64,000 nt of DNA from Lutibacter oceani (GTDB taxonomy: Bacteria; Bacteroidota; Bacteroidia; Flavobacteriales; Flavobacteriaceae). A program made the position numbers and the translations under genes. The notes under the pieces were generated by a model. The model was not told the DNA's origin, made no database searches, and saw nothing but the letters and a program-made list of their open reading frames with translations. The stretch is taken from the NCBI RefSeq assembly GCF_003384935.1, contig NZ_QTTQ01000010.1:496001-560000 (forward strand). Direction: 5' to 3'. Positions 53,974-63,002 of this stretch are shown piece by piece (within the stretch, counting starts at the first letter, position 1; each line of letters begins with the position of its first letter).

Positions 53974-54717
53974 ATGGAAATTTTAGGAATTGATATCGGT
54001 GGAACAGGAATAAAAGGTGCTTTAGTTGATACAAAAACAGGAAATTTAACAACCGAGAGACATAGAATTGCTACCCCTAAACCAGCAACTCCAGAAAAAG
54101 TAGCTAACACAATTCAAAAAATGGTAAACCATTTTAATTGGAAAGGATTAGTTGGATGTGGTTTTCCAACACCATTACAACACGGAAAATGCCTAACTGG
54201 AGGAAATTTACATGAAACCTGGAAAGGTGTTCAAGTTGATGAACTTTTTTCAAAAAAAACAGGAAACGAATATTCAGTTGTTAATGATGCAGATGCTGCT
54301 GGACTTGCTGAAATAAGTTTTGGAGCAGGCAGAAATAAAAAAGGTACTGTAATTATGATAACTTTAGGTACTGGAATAGGCTCTGGTGTATTTTTAGATG
54401 GAAAATTATTACCAAACACTGAATTAGGACATGTTTTATATAAAAATGGAGAAATTTTTGAAAAATATGCTGCCGATTCTGTAAGGAAAAGTGAAAATTT
54501 AAACAGAAAAGAATGGGGAAAAAGGTTGCATAAATATTTTAAACATATTAATTTAATATTATCCCCAGATTTGTTTATTGTTGGTGGTGGAGCCAGTAAA
54601 AAATTAGAAAAATTTGTTAATCACATTAAAATAGACACTCCAATTGTAGCAGCTGAAGCTGGAAATGAAGCTGGAATTATTGGTGCTGCAATGGCAGCAA
54701 ATTTTCATATTAAATAA
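53974..54717 (+). CDS. ppgK: ROK-family kinase, polyphosphate glucokinase type
   Basis: The 247-aa protein has the ATPase-fold phosphate motif DIGGTGIKGALVD (6-18) and the catalytic VVNDADAAGLAE (Asp in NDAD), followed by TLGTGIGSGVFLDG and ELGH. This layout, the short length and the lack of a ROK cysteine zinc cluster are typical of strictly polyphosphate- or ATP-using glucokinases (PpgK). It would feed glucose into glycolysis as glucose 6-phosphate. Its last 8 bp overlap the convergent DUF58 gene. Confidence 0.88.
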   Translation: MEILGIDIGGTGIKGALVDTKTGNLTTERHRIATPKPATPEKVANTIQKMVNHFNWKGLVGCGFPTPLQHGKCLTGGNLHETWKGVQVDELFSKKTGNEYSVVNDADAAGLAEISFGAGRNKKGTVIMITLGTGIGSGVFLDGKLLPNTELGHVLYKNGEIFEKYAADSVRKSENLNRKEWGKRLHKYFKHINLILSPDLFIVGGGASKKLEKFVNHIKIDTPIVAAEAGNEAGIIGAAMAANFHIK

Positions 54718-56047
54718 ATCCTTTAGCTTTAAATTCTAAATATTTATTTATTACATTAACGGTAAGGTTTTTAGGTTTTGTTAAAATTCCATAAATACCA
54801 TGACTTTCCAATTCTTTAACTATTAGTCTTTTTTCAAAAGCGAATTTTTCAGCTATTGTTTTATGATAAATTGTTTGTATATCTGCTGCATTTTCAGTTA
54901 TTAAATTATCTAGTTCGGTATTTTCAAAAAAAACAACTACTAATAAATGGTATTTTGAAATAGCTTGTAAAAATGGCAACTGACGTTTTAATGATGAAAT
55001 ATGCTCAAAATTTGTATACAAAATTAACAAGCTTCGTTGTGTAATTTTACGCTTTATTAATGCATACAAATAACCAAAATCTGAATCGGTATACTTTGTA
55101 GTTATATTATACAAAGCTTCATTAATTGTATTTAAATGCGTTTTTTTATTACTTGCAGCTATAATAGTATCCACTTTTTTAGCAAAAGTTAGCAATCCTG
55201 CTTTATCATTTTTCCGAAGTGCAATATTTGAAAATGCTAACGTGGAATTTATGGCATAATCCAATAATTTTAATTTTTCAAAAGGCATTTTCATTACCCT
55301 TCCCAAATCTATAATTGAATAAATTGGTTGTGATTTTTCATCCTGAAATTGATTTACCATTAATTGAGAGCGCTTTGCAGTAGCTTTCCAATTTATGGTT
55401 CTTACATCGTCTCCTGCTATATAATTTTTAATCTGTTCAAATTCTAGCGTATGCCCAATTCTTCTAATTTTTTTTAAACCAAATTCCGTTAACCGATTAC
55501 TCATAGCTAAAAATTCATACTTTTTCATTTGAATGTATGAAGGATAAACTGCTACCATTTCATGCTCCTGAAATTTGAATCGCCTTGCAACAATTCTTAA
55601 AGGTGAAGAAACATATATATTTAATTTTCCAAAATGATATTCTCCCCTTTCAACTGGCTTCACTTCATATTCAAAATTGTAGTTTTCAAAAGGATTTAAA
55701 TTAGCAATATGTACAAAATCTCTTTTTTGAAATTGACTTGGAAGCTCATCAATTATTTTTACTTCAATAGTAAACTTATAATTGTTTTTTACAGTAATTG
55801 GTACTGGGTTTTCATCTGAGTTTGAAAACTTTTCAGTTAAAATTCTACGAGCATTTACACCTTTTTTTACACTAAAAAGCACATAAATATCACCAACAAA
55901 CAGCACTGCTAAAATGGTTACTAAAAACCACGCAACATTATATACAATTGGAAACCAAAAAGAAACCAAAAATAATGCTGCAATAACGCTTATATAAATG
56001 AAAAAGCGTTGGTGAACGTAGGTATTTTTAATCAGGTTCAATATCAT
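54710..56047 (-). CDS. DUF58 domain protein
   Basis: The 445-aa protein has two N-terminal membrane helices (about 15-32 and 36-55), a beta-sandwich, and the DUF58 core with FEQIKNYIAGDDVRTINWKATAKRSQLMVNQF followed by a vWA-like segment (YSIIDLGRVM). DUF58 proteins are regularly encoded beside MoxR ATPases and may act as their substrate or partner, e.g. in periplasmic metal insertion or envelope stress. It is the last gene of the six-gene cluster and overlaps the convergent kinase gene by 8 bp. Confidence 0.88.
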   Translation of the reverse strand: MILNLIKNTYVHQRFFIYISVIAALFLVSFWFPIVYNVAWFLVTILAVLFVGDIYVLFSVKKGVNARRILTEKFSNSDENPVPITVKNNYKFTIEVKIIDELPSQFQKRDFVHIANLNPFENYNFEYEVKPVERGEYHFGKLNIYVSSPLRIVARRFKFQEHEMVAVYPSYIQMKKYEFLAMSNRLTEFGLKKIRRIGHTLEFEQIKNYIAGDDVRTINWKATAKRSQLMVNQFQDEKSQPIYSIIDLGRVMKMPFEKLKLLDYAINSTLAFSNIALRKNDKAGLLTFAKKVDTIIAASNKKTHLNTINEALYNITTKYTDSDFGYLYALIKRKITQRSLLILYTNFEHISSLKRQLPFLQAISKYHLLVVVFFENTELDNLITENAADIQTIYHKTIAEKFAFEKRLIVKELESHGIYGILTKPKNLTVNVINKYLEFKAKGFI

Positions 56048-56107
56048 ATTATTTTACAGACACTTCAACAAGTTCAGTGTGACAATTGTTTTTTTATTCG
56101 CTATTAA

Positions 56108-57091
56108 TTATCTAGGAACTTCAACAGATTGTATAATCATTTCAATAACTTTATCGGTAGTCATTCCTTCCATTTCACGCTCTGGAGTTAAAATTAATCT
56201 GTGACGTAAAACTGGGTAAATTACTTTTTTAATATCTTCTGGAATCACAAAATCACGTCCGTTTATTGCGGCATACGCTTTTGATGCATTTAAAACCGCA
56301 ATACTTGCTCTTGGTGAACCTCCTAAATATAAATGAGGATGATTACGCGTTTTTGTAATTAATTGAGCAATATATCTCATAATTTTTTCTTCAACCAAAA
56401 TTTCAAAAATCTTGTTTCTGTACTCTAACAAGTCAGCTTCAGAAAGTAAAGATGAAACTAATGTTTGTGGCAGGGCTCCCTTTCTATCCTGATGTGTTTT
56501 AATAATTAAAATCTCCTCATCTAAATTTGGGTAACCAACATCAATTTTAAATAAAAAACGGTCTAGTTGAGCCTCTGGCAAAGCATAAGTTCCCTCCTGC
56601 TCTATTGGGTTTTGTGTTGCCAAAACCATAAATGGAGGTTTCATTTTATACGTATTTCCATCAATAGAAATTTGGCGTTCTTCCATAACTTCAAACAAAG
56701 CTGCTTGTGTTTTTGCAGGTGCTCTATTTATTTCATCAATTAAAACTAAATTAGAAAAAATTGGACCTTCTTTAAATTCAAATTCTGATGTTTTCATATT
56801 TAAAACAGAAGTTCCCAATACATCACTTGGCATTAAATCAGGAGTAAACTGCAATCTGCTAAAGCCTGTATCTATAGTTTTTGCAAGTAACTTAGCAGTA
56901 ATTGTTTTTGCAACACCCGGAACACCTTCTATTAAAACGTGCCCATCAGCTAAAAGCGCAACAATCAATAAATCGACAAATTGTTCTTGACCAACAATAA
57001 TTTTACCTAATTCAGCTTTAATTTGAATTACGGCATTCTTTAACTTTTCTAAATCTATCCTATTTTCAAAATTCAAATCGTTATTTTCCAT
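56108..57091 (-). CDS. MoxR-family AAA+ ATPase
   Basis: The 327-aa AAA+ protein has Walker A GVPGVAKT (56-63), Walker B NLVLIDEINRAPAK (D119, E120), the MoxR-specific ATQNPIEQEGTYALPEAQLDRFLFKI (sensor 1 and the arginine finger stretch), and a C-terminal lid with LGGSPRASIAV. MoxR proteins work as chaperones that insert cofactors or activate partners, commonly vWA proteins such as DUF58. Its start overlaps the end of the DUF4350 gene by 11 bp. Confidence 0.95.
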   Translation of the reverse strand: MENNDLNFENRIDLEKLKNAVIQIKAELGKIIVGQEQFVDLLIVALLADGHVLIEGVPGVAKTITAKLLAKTIDTGFSRLQFTPDLMPSDVLGTSVLNMKTSEFEFKEGPIFSNLVLIDEINRAPAKTQAALFEVMEERQISIDGNTYKMKPPFMVLATQNPIEQEGTYALPEAQLDRFLFKIDVGYPNLDEEILIIKTHQDRKGALPQTLVSSLLSEADLLEYRNKIFEILVEEKIMRYIAQLITKTRNHPHLYLGGSPRASIAVLNASKAYAAINGRDFVIPEDIKKVIYPVLRHRLILTPEREMEGMTTDKVIEMIIQSVEVPR

Positions 57092-58286
57092 ATTGAATTG
57101 TTTTTTTAAATTTTTCTATCATTTTATTTAGCTTTATCAACTCTTCATCTGTAATTTCATTTCTTAAATGAATTTCATCACAAAATTTGAAAAGTTTTTC
57201 AACTTCTTCTATTGAATTTCCACTTCGAGAAGCAACATATTCATAAAAAGTAGCATCTATTGTTGTTGTTGGTATATGTAATTTTGTTCTAATAAATTCT
57301 AACAAATAATTGATTTTATGTTCTGCAATATTTTTATGTTCTTGTTTTTCAAAATACATATTTGCAATTGTACGTGTAAAAGCAAGGGTTTGATTTTTTA
57401 AAGGTGTAATTATTGGAATACTTCGTTGTTTACGTTTTCCTTCAAAAATAATAAAAAACAAAACCCCAATTAATACCATATAATAAGCCCATTTTAAATA
57501 CTTTGAACTCAACAAATATTTTATGGGTGAAGTAATTCTGCTTTTCCCGGTTTTATAGTATTCATCCCATAATATCGGAATATCTTCCCTTAAATATGAT
57601 AAAATATTTGCAGCATGTTGCTGGTTCGGATCATTTAAAATTGTATAGTTTGTAAAAACTTCAGGAAAAGTGTGTAAATAGAAATTTCCTTTCCCAAAAT
57701 TAAATTTCACAAAATTAATTCCTTCTTCAGTACGTTCTTCATTTTCATTCACATAGCCAGTTATTCCCAGTACTGTTGTATTTATGGTGTCTATTTTTGT
57801 AAAAACCTGATTTTCAAATGGACGATCAAAAGAATACTCTTTTCCTTTAAATGCTTTATTAATTAGTTTAAAAAATACCTTTTCATCTAAATTTTTACTA
57901 ACCAATCTTTCTGTTTCAAAATTTAGTGTATCTATATTCATTCCGTGCGTTGAAATAAATACATCATTCCCTTTATCAACAAATTTCATTAAACGAAAAA
58001 ATTCTGCATCCCCAAAATTTAGAGTTTCATCAACAAAAAAATAAGTACCAACTTTTGTGGTGTCTTCCAAATAAATATATGGAGGAATTTTAATAGTTTT
58101 AATTTCTGTTGCAGGAAATAAATTATTTAATTCCTTACTTAAAACATAAGTTCCATAAGGGATTTTATGCTTTGCCGCATAACTAGGAAACCAATTAATA
58201 GGTTGTTTTTTTGTACTTTCAAGATATAAGTATCCTACAATTAAAAGCACAAATAATACAACATATATTTTAGTTTTTTTATCCAA
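57081..58286 (-). CDS. DUF4350 membrane protein
   Basis: The 401-aa protein has an N-terminal helix (about 7-22), a periplasmic region of about 240 residues with a Rossmann-like DUF4350 domain (KIPYGTYVLSKELNNLFP, NDVFISTHGMNID), a second helix (about 267-284), and a cytosolic C-terminal helical tail (about 300-400). Function unknown. DUF4350 is typically found with MoxR, DUF58 and DUF4129, as here. It overlaps moxR by 11 bp and begins one base after the DUF4129 stop. Confidence 0.8.
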   Translation of the reverse strand: MDKKTKIYVVLFVLLIVGYLYLESTKKQPINWFPSYAAKHKIPYGTYVLSKELNNLFPATEIKTIKIPPYIYLEDTTKVGTYFFVDETLNFGDAEFFRLMKFVDKGNDVFISTHGMNIDTLNFETERLVSKNLDEKVFFKLINKAFKGKEYSFDRPFENQVFTKIDTINTTVLGITGYVNENEERTEEGINFVKFNFGKGNFYLHTFPEVFTNYTILNDPNQQHAANILSYLREDIPILWDEYYKTGKSRITSPIKYLLSSKYLKWAYYMVLIGVLFFIIFEGKRKQRSIPIITPLKNQTLAFTRTIANMYFEKQEHKNIAEHKINYLLEFIRTKLHIPTTTIDATFYEYVASRSGNSIEEVEKLFKFCDEIHLRNEITDEELIKLNKMIEKFKKTIQYGK

Positions 58287-58287
58287 A

Positions 58288-59028
58288 CTACTTATTGTTT
58301 ATTAGGTTATTTGTATGTTCAAAATCTGCTTCAACACGCGCAAACTCAATTTCACTAATATCAAAATTTCCATACCAAACAAAATCGTACAATCTTGTAA
58401 GTTTTTCAAAAGATGATTTTATAGCTTCTTTTGAAATTTCTTTAATGTAATCTTCATTTGTTTTTTGCTGCTCCCAGGCTATTAAATCTTTATTTTCAAG
58501 CTGTTTTAATATGTTTAAATAATAATAACGCACTGCTAACCGATAGTTTTTGAGCGCAATTGCTTGATTTATTAATTTAGGAAGGTCTTTGTTTTTTATT
58601 AATGCTTCATCATCCGTTATTGAAACAATAGACTTATTAGAGGCGTTTGAAACTATAGTATTTGATTTAACTTTTAAAAAGAATTTAATTAATAAAAATA
58701 GTAATAAACCCACAATAATGTAGGGCAAAGCCTTTAAAATACCACCAAAAATACCCTTTGCGTATTTTACTCCAAAAATCCACTCTAAAAACCTTAAAAA
58801 CTGTCTTCCTAACCAATTAAAAAAACGTTCAATAAACGTTGGTTCTGTCTCGACTTTATCTACTAAATAATCAAAATCGGGATTGGATTTATAATTATCT
58901 AAATTCTTTTCATTAAACTTTTTTTGAACAATACTGCTTGTATCATTTTTCACTGAAAGCGAATCCGCTTGCGCGTAAACACTAAATGAAAACAGTAACG
59001 TAAGTATAAAAAAAAGTGATTTATTCAT
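58288..59028 (-). CDS. DUF4129 membrane protein
   Basis: The 246-aa protein has a signal peptide (about 1-20), a basic region around FIERFFNWLGRQFLRFLEWIFGVKY, a transmembrane helix (about 101-120), and a C-terminal cytosolic DUF4129 domain (about 148-230; AIALKNYRLAVRYYYLNILKQLENKDLIAWEQQKTNEDYIKEI). Members of this domain lie beside MoxR/DUF58 systems or transglutaminases. No catalytic motif. It is tightly spaced with neighbours (3 bp to the upstream gene and 1 bp to the next). Confidence 0.82.
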   Translation of the reverse strand: MNKSLFFILTLLFSFSVYAQADSLSVKNDTSSIVQKKFNEKNLDNYKSNPDFDYLVDKVETEPTFIERFFNWLGRQFLRFLEWIFGVKYAKGIFGGILKALPYIIVGLLLFLLIKFFLKVKSNTIVSNASNKSIVSITDDEALIKNKDLPKLINQAIALKNYRLAVRYYYLNILKQLENKDLIAWEQQKTNEDYIKEISKEAIKSSFEKLTRLYDFVWYGNFDISEIEFARVEADFEHTNNLINNK

Positions 59029-59031
59029 TAA

Positions 59032-59934
59032 TTATTCTTCAGAATTTGTACCTCCTAAACTATCAATTTTTTCATATGTACCCGTAAAATTCTTTTGTTC
59101 ATTTAAATCGAAATAAATAAAAGCAGAAGCTATTAATGTAATGGAATAAAACAAAAACTTTCCAAAATAAGCCAAAAATGTTAGTGCCATATAAATTGGA
59201 TCATCAAAAAGTCCAAGTACAGCTGTAGGATCTTCAGAATTCATAAAAATACCTGTAGAAATTAATTGATAAATCATAGAAGGAATTGTAAATGCTATCC
59301 CAAGAATACCTACTAATATACTTAATACTATAAGTACACCAAATGTATTCCACCATTCATTTTTAATCAATTTGAAACAATGAGAAATAGTATCACCTAC
59401 ACTTTTGTTTTCAAAAACCATAATAGAAAACCCTAAAAATAAAACCACTGAAAAATAAATTGAAGGTAAAAAACAAAGCACATAACCAACAAATATTATT
59501 AAAATTGAAACTATACCTAGTCCAATAAATTTCCAAATATTTTTATAGGTATTTTGTTTTACTTCATCAAAATTGGCAACACCATTATTAGCTATGTATG
59601 ATTTTACATAATAAAGAGATACTTCAGCTAATAAAGTATAAACCAAGCCCCAAACTATCATCATAATAAATGCCCACCCTAAAATTCCAGAGAATCCACT
59701 AAAAAATAATGAAGGATCACCCTGATCTAAAGTTAAAAGTCCTTTTGCAGCACTTGAATAAGATATTACGGCAAACATTAATAATGCCGCACCAATTAAT
59801 AATATAGGTCCAATTATTTTAATCATAAACTTAAAATATTCTTTCCAATTTTCACGAATGAATTTAAAAGTATCGGTAATAATTGCACCTAAATCTCGCT
59901 CTTTTTTAAATTCTAAAAAGTTACTATTTTCCAT
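59032..59934 (-). CDS. Polytopic membrane protein of the MoxR/SpoIIM cluster
   Basis: The 300-aa product has about six membrane helices and begins with a cytosolic stretch FLEFKKERDLGAIITDTFKFIRENWKEYFKFM that is common to DUF4013/glycerophosphodiester-membrane-like proteins. Repeating patterns of two or three hydrophobic segments with IYFDLNEQKNFTGTYEKID at the C-terminus support a helical membrane transport or scaffold protein. I do not assign a specific function. It is encoded between spoIIM and the DUF4129 gene with 8 and 3 bp gaps, so it belongs to the same operon. Confidence 0.65.
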   Translation of the reverse strand: MENSNFLEFKKERDLGAIITDTFKFIRENWKEYFKFMIKIIGPILLIGAALLMFAVISYSSAAKGLLTLDQGDPSLFFSGFSGILGWAFIMMIVWGLVYTLLAEVSLYYVKSYIANNGVANFDEVKQNTYKNIWKFIGLGIVSILIIFVGYVLCFLPSIYFSVVLFLGFSIMVFENKSVGDTISHCFKLIKNEWWNTFGVLIVLSILVGILGIAFTIPSMIYQLISTGIFMNSEDPTAVLGLFDDPIYMALTFLAYFGKFLFYSITLIASAFIYFDLNEQKNFTGTYEKIDSLGGTNSEE

Positions 59935-59942
59935 GTTAATTT

Positions 59943-60893
59943 TTATTGTTTAGTTAATTTTATAGGATATATTACGTAGTAATAAAGTATTGTTATAAAT
60001 GAAATTAAAATTATAAATATTGCCAACCAATCAGGCATTTCTGTATGTCGTGTTACAAAACCTTCTAAAAAACCGGCTACTATAAAAAATGGAATTGTAC
60101 TTACCATTATTTTAAGTCCAGCTTTAAAACTTTGCTTAAAAGATGCCAACCTAGTATATGTTTTGGGAAAAAGTAAACCATTTCCTAAAACCAAACCTGC
60201 GCAACCAGCAATTATAATTACAGAAATTTCAATTGTCCCGTGTATCCAAATTGTTCGTGAAGACTCCCAAAGTAAGTCTTTTTCATAAAAAAAGTATAAA
60301 AAAGAGCCCAGCATAATACCGTTTTGCATCATAATATATAAGGTGCCCACTGAAAATAACATTCCAAATACAAAAGCCATCATAGCAACTTTAATGTTAT
60401 TCAGCGTAATTTGAATAAACATATTACTTTCTCCCATTTTTTTATAAACAGCCATTGGATCACCTTTTTCAATATTTTCCAATGTCATATTTACATAATT
60501 ATCACCTAACATCAGGCGAACAAAATCACCATCATTAGCAGCAGAATATGCTCCAACTATTGCAAAAAATAAAAATGTAGTAAATGCTATTAGTAATTGT
60601 TTGTGATATTTTACAAATTCCAGTGGAAATTCAAACTTAAAAAAATTGACTAATCTGTTTTTACTTTCTTTTTTAGTTTTATAAATTTTTTGATGTGCTT
60701 TTGAAGCAATTGAATTTAAATATTTTGCAGTATTACTTTGCGGATAAAAAGTTTTTGCATAACTCAAATCATCTGTAATTTCAACATATAAATCCGACAA
60801 CTTATCTGGTGAAATTTGCTCTTTATTATCAAGAACATTTTCAAATAAGAGCCATTTATTTTTATTTCTTTTTACAAATGATGCTTCACGCAT
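59943..60893 (-). CDS. SpoIIM-family (stage II sporulation protein M-like) membrane protein
   Basis: The 316-aa protein has an N-terminal cytosolic segment (about 1-100; MREASFVKRNKNKWLLFENVL is typical of the bacteroidetal form) and about six membrane helices with the SpoIIM core: NNIKVAMMAFVFGMLFSVGTLYIMMQNGIMLGSFLYFFY, and WIHGTIEISVIIIAGCAGLVLGNGLLFPKTYTR. The family is widespread in non-sporulating bacteria and unrelated to sporulation here. The neighbouring RDD gene points away on the other strand, a frequent pairing. First gene of the cluster. Confidence 0.9.
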   Translation of the reverse strand: MREASFVKRNKNKWLLFENVLDNKEQISPDKLSDLYVEITDDLSYAKTFYPQSNTAKYLNSIASKAHQKIYKTKKESKNRLVNFFKFEFPLEFVKYHKQLLIAFTTFLFFAIVGAYSAANDGDFVRLMLGDNYVNMTLENIEKGDPMAVYKKMGESNMFIQITLNNIKVAMMAFVFGMLFSVGTLYIMMQNGIMLGSFLYFFYEKDLLWESSRTIWIHGTIEISVIIIAGCAGLVLGNGLLFPKTYTRLASFKQSFKAGLKIMVSTIPFFIVAGFLEGFVTRHTEMPDWLAIFIILISFITILYYYVIYPIKLTKQ

Positions 60894-60998
60894 TTTTTAT
60901 ACTTTTGCTTTTTCAATATAGCAATTATTCATATTGAATATTAAGTTAACGAATGTAAAAAATACAATTGTATCATCCAAAAAGATTAATCACTAAAA

Positions 60999-61718
60999 AT
61001 GGATAATTTTCAAATTGAAACAGCACAAAATATTACAATTCAACATAATGTTGCGCCGTTAAGTACAAGAATAGGCGCTTTTCTTATTGATATGTTAATT
61101 ATTGGTGCCTATTATACACTAATTTTACTTGTTTTAAATGCTTTAGGCTATATGCCAACTGAAAATATTTATGTTTTTTATACATTATTAAGCTTACCCG
61201 TATTTTTTTATAGTTTGCTTTTTGAAACACTTATGAATGGACAAACTCCTGGGAAATTTTTTAACAAAATTAGAGTTGTTAAAATTGATGGTTCAAAACC
61301 AACCTTTGGAAGTTTTTTAATTAGATGGGTTTTACGTATAATTGACATAACACTTGCCTCAGGCTCCATTGCATTATTAACTATTTTATTGAATGGAAAA
61401 GGACAAAGATTGGGTGATATTGCAGCTGGAACTGCTGTAATTTCTGAAAGAAAAACAGTTTCAATAAATAGCACGTTGGCTGTAGATATTCCAGAAGAAT
61501 ATATACCAACTTTTCCACAAGTTACAATGCTTTCTGATAAAGATATTCAAACAATTAAAGAACTTTATTTAAAGGCTAAAAGAAAAGGTAACCATAATAC
61601 AATTATTAAATTACATAAAAAGATTATCGAAATTACTGGAATTAATTCTGAATTAAAACCTATTGATTTAATTGACATAGTAATAAAAGATTATAACTAT
61701 TTTACACAACAGATGTAA
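60999..61718 (+). CDS. RDD-family membrane protein
   Basis: The 239-aa protein begins with a short N-terminal tail and an RDD domain: VAPLSTRIGAFLIDMLIIGAYYTLIL (the R and D of the RDD name are R in TRIGAFLID), then GQTPGKFFNKIRVVKIDGSKPTFGSFLIRWVLRIID, about four membrane helices, and a cytosolic C-terminal tail (about 150-239) rich in charged residues. RDD proteins may move ions or solutes; function unknown. It is divergent from spoIIM by 105 bp and shares one base with the next gene. Confidence 0.9.
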   Translation: MDNFQIETAQNITIQHNVAPLSTRIGAFLIDMLIIGAYYTLILLVLNALGYMPTENIYVFYTLLSLPVFFYSLLFETLMNGQTPGKFFNKIRVVKIDGSKPTFGSFLIRWVLRIIDITLASGSIALLTILLNGKGQRLGDIAAGTAVISERKTVSINSTLAVDIPEEYIPTFPQVTMLSDKDIQTIKELYLKAKRKGNHNTIIKLHKKIIEITGINSELKPIDLIDIVIKDYNYFTQQM

Positions 61719-62329
61719 TGACACTTTTTCACGTTTTAGATATTTTAGGAATCATTTCCTTTGCAATTTCGGGATCCCTTGTGGCAATGCGAAAAAAATT
61801 AGATCCGTTTGGAGTATTTATAATTGCTTTTGCAACTTCAGTAGGTGGAGGAACTTTAAGAGATGTATTGATTGGTGCAAAACCTGTTTTTTGGATGAAA
61901 AACACAGAAGTAATTTTTTTAATTATTGCTTCATATTTTTTTGCAATTATATTCAGAAAAAAATTAAAGTACTTAAATAAATCACTTTTTTTATTCGATA
62001 CAATTGGGCTTGGATTGTATACAATTATGGGAACTGAAATTGGATTAAACTATAACTTTCACCCTATTGTAATTATTTCAATAGCAACAATGTCTGCCTC
62101 TTTTGGTGGAGTTATAAGAGATATTTTATGTAACGAAATTCCTGTAATTTTCAGAAAAGAAATATATGCAACAGCCTGTGTTTTTGGTTCAATTACATTT
62201 TTAATTTTACATCATTTTAATGTTAATGAGTCTATTATTTATGCTTCTACATCATTTATAATTATTTCCATTAGATTGGTTGCGGTAAGGTTTCATTTAT
62301 CTTTACCAACTTTTTACACAAAAAAATAA
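61718..62329 (+). CDS. TRIC-type trimeric cation channel family protein (UPF0126)
   Basis: The 203-aa protein contains two homologous halves, each of about three helices, with GGGTLRDVLIGAKPVFWM in the first and FGGVIRDILCNEIPVIF in the second: the (G)GxxRDxL motif at each half is the UPF0126 hallmark. Prokaryotic TRIC homologues form potassium-permeable trimers. The start overlaps the RDD stop by one base and the Nudix gene begins one base after the stop. Confidence 0.93.
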   Translation: MTLFHVLDILGIISFAISGSLVAMRKKLDPFGVFIIAFATSVGGGTLRDVLIGAKPVFWMKNTEVIFLIIASYFFAIIFRKKLKYLNKSLFLFDTIGLGLYTIMGTEIGLNYNFHPIVIISIATMSASFGGVIRDILCNEIPVIFRKEIYATACVFGSITFLILHHFNVNESIIYASTSFIIISIRLVAVRFHLSLPTFYTKK

Positions 62330-62330
62330 C

Positions 62331-62963
62331 ATGGACTATTCTAATTTTAAAAAGCACATTCAAAAACTATCAAACTCAGAAATTGGTGGATTGGAAGCTC
62401 AATTTAAATTAGCCCCAAAACTAAGAAAACAGTTTTCCGAAGAGAAAATTAAAGCAAATAACCCTAAAAAAGCAGCAGTATTAGTTATATTTTATCCAAA
62501 TAATAGCGGGAAAATAAATTTTTTATTAACCCTTAGGGCAAGTTATAATGGCACACATTCTGCTCAAATTAGTTTTCCAGGTGGAAAGTTCGATTTAAAA
62601 GACACTTCACTTGAACAAACTGCTTTAAGAGAGGCTTTTGAAGAAGTTGGAATTATTAAAAAAGACATTTCAATTTTTAAACAAATGACAGACGTTTTTA
62701 TACCCCCAAGTAATTTTATAGTAACTCCTTATTTAAGCTATATAGATTATACTCCAATATTTACAAAAAATCACGAAGTTGAGGACTTAATAGAAATAAA
62801 TGTTTCCGATTTTTTATGTGATTCTGCAATAAGTTCTACAACGCTTTCCACTTCATACGCTAAAAATATTGAGGTACCTTGCTTTAAATTAAACAATTAT
62901 ATTGTTTGGGGAGCAACTGCAATGATGCTAAGTGAGATTAAAGAACTAATAAAAATTATCTAA
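62331..62963 (+). CDS. Nudix hydrolase of the CoA pyrophosphatase group
   Basis: The 210-aa protein has the Nudix box as GGKFDLKDTSLEQTALREAFEEVGI with REAFEEVG matching RExxEExG, together with the CoA-pyrophosphatase signature LTLRASYNGTHSAQISFPGG (the LLTxRs...HxGQisFPGG motif). NudL/PCD1-type enzymes cleave CoA to 4'-phosphopantetheine and 3',5'-ADP. Physiological purpose is CoA turnover. It follows the TRIC gene by one base. Confidence 0.92.
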   Translation: MDYSNFKKHIQKLSNSEIGGLEAQFKLAPKLRKQFSEEKIKANNPKKAAVLVIFYPNNSGKINFLLTLRASYNGTHSAQISFPGGKFDLKDTSLEQTALREAFEEVGIIKKDISIFKQMTDVFIPPSNFIVTPYLSYIDYTPIFTKNHEVEDLIEINVSDFLCDSAISSTTLSTSYAKNIEVPCFKLNNYIVWGATAMMLSEIKELIKII

Positions 62964-62974
62964 TTAATTTTTGC

Positions 62975-62982
62975 TAAATTTG
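62975..62982 (+). promoter_or_regulatory. Probable -7 promoter element (TAAATTTG) of the acyltransferase gene
   Basis: Perfect TAnnTTTG match, 20 bp before the ATG at 63003. Confidence 0.4.
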
Positions 62983-63002
62983 TATTAACCAAAACCAACT
63001 AA

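Noticed and set aside
59943-60893. Sporulation gene, suggested by the SpoIIM similarity
   Set aside because: The family is widespread in non-sporulating bacteria and no other sporulation gene is present.
60928-60940. ATTCA-tat-TGAAT inverted repeat between spoIIM and RDD as an operator
   Set aside because: Five-bp arms in AT-rich DNA are expected by chance; no second copy was seen.
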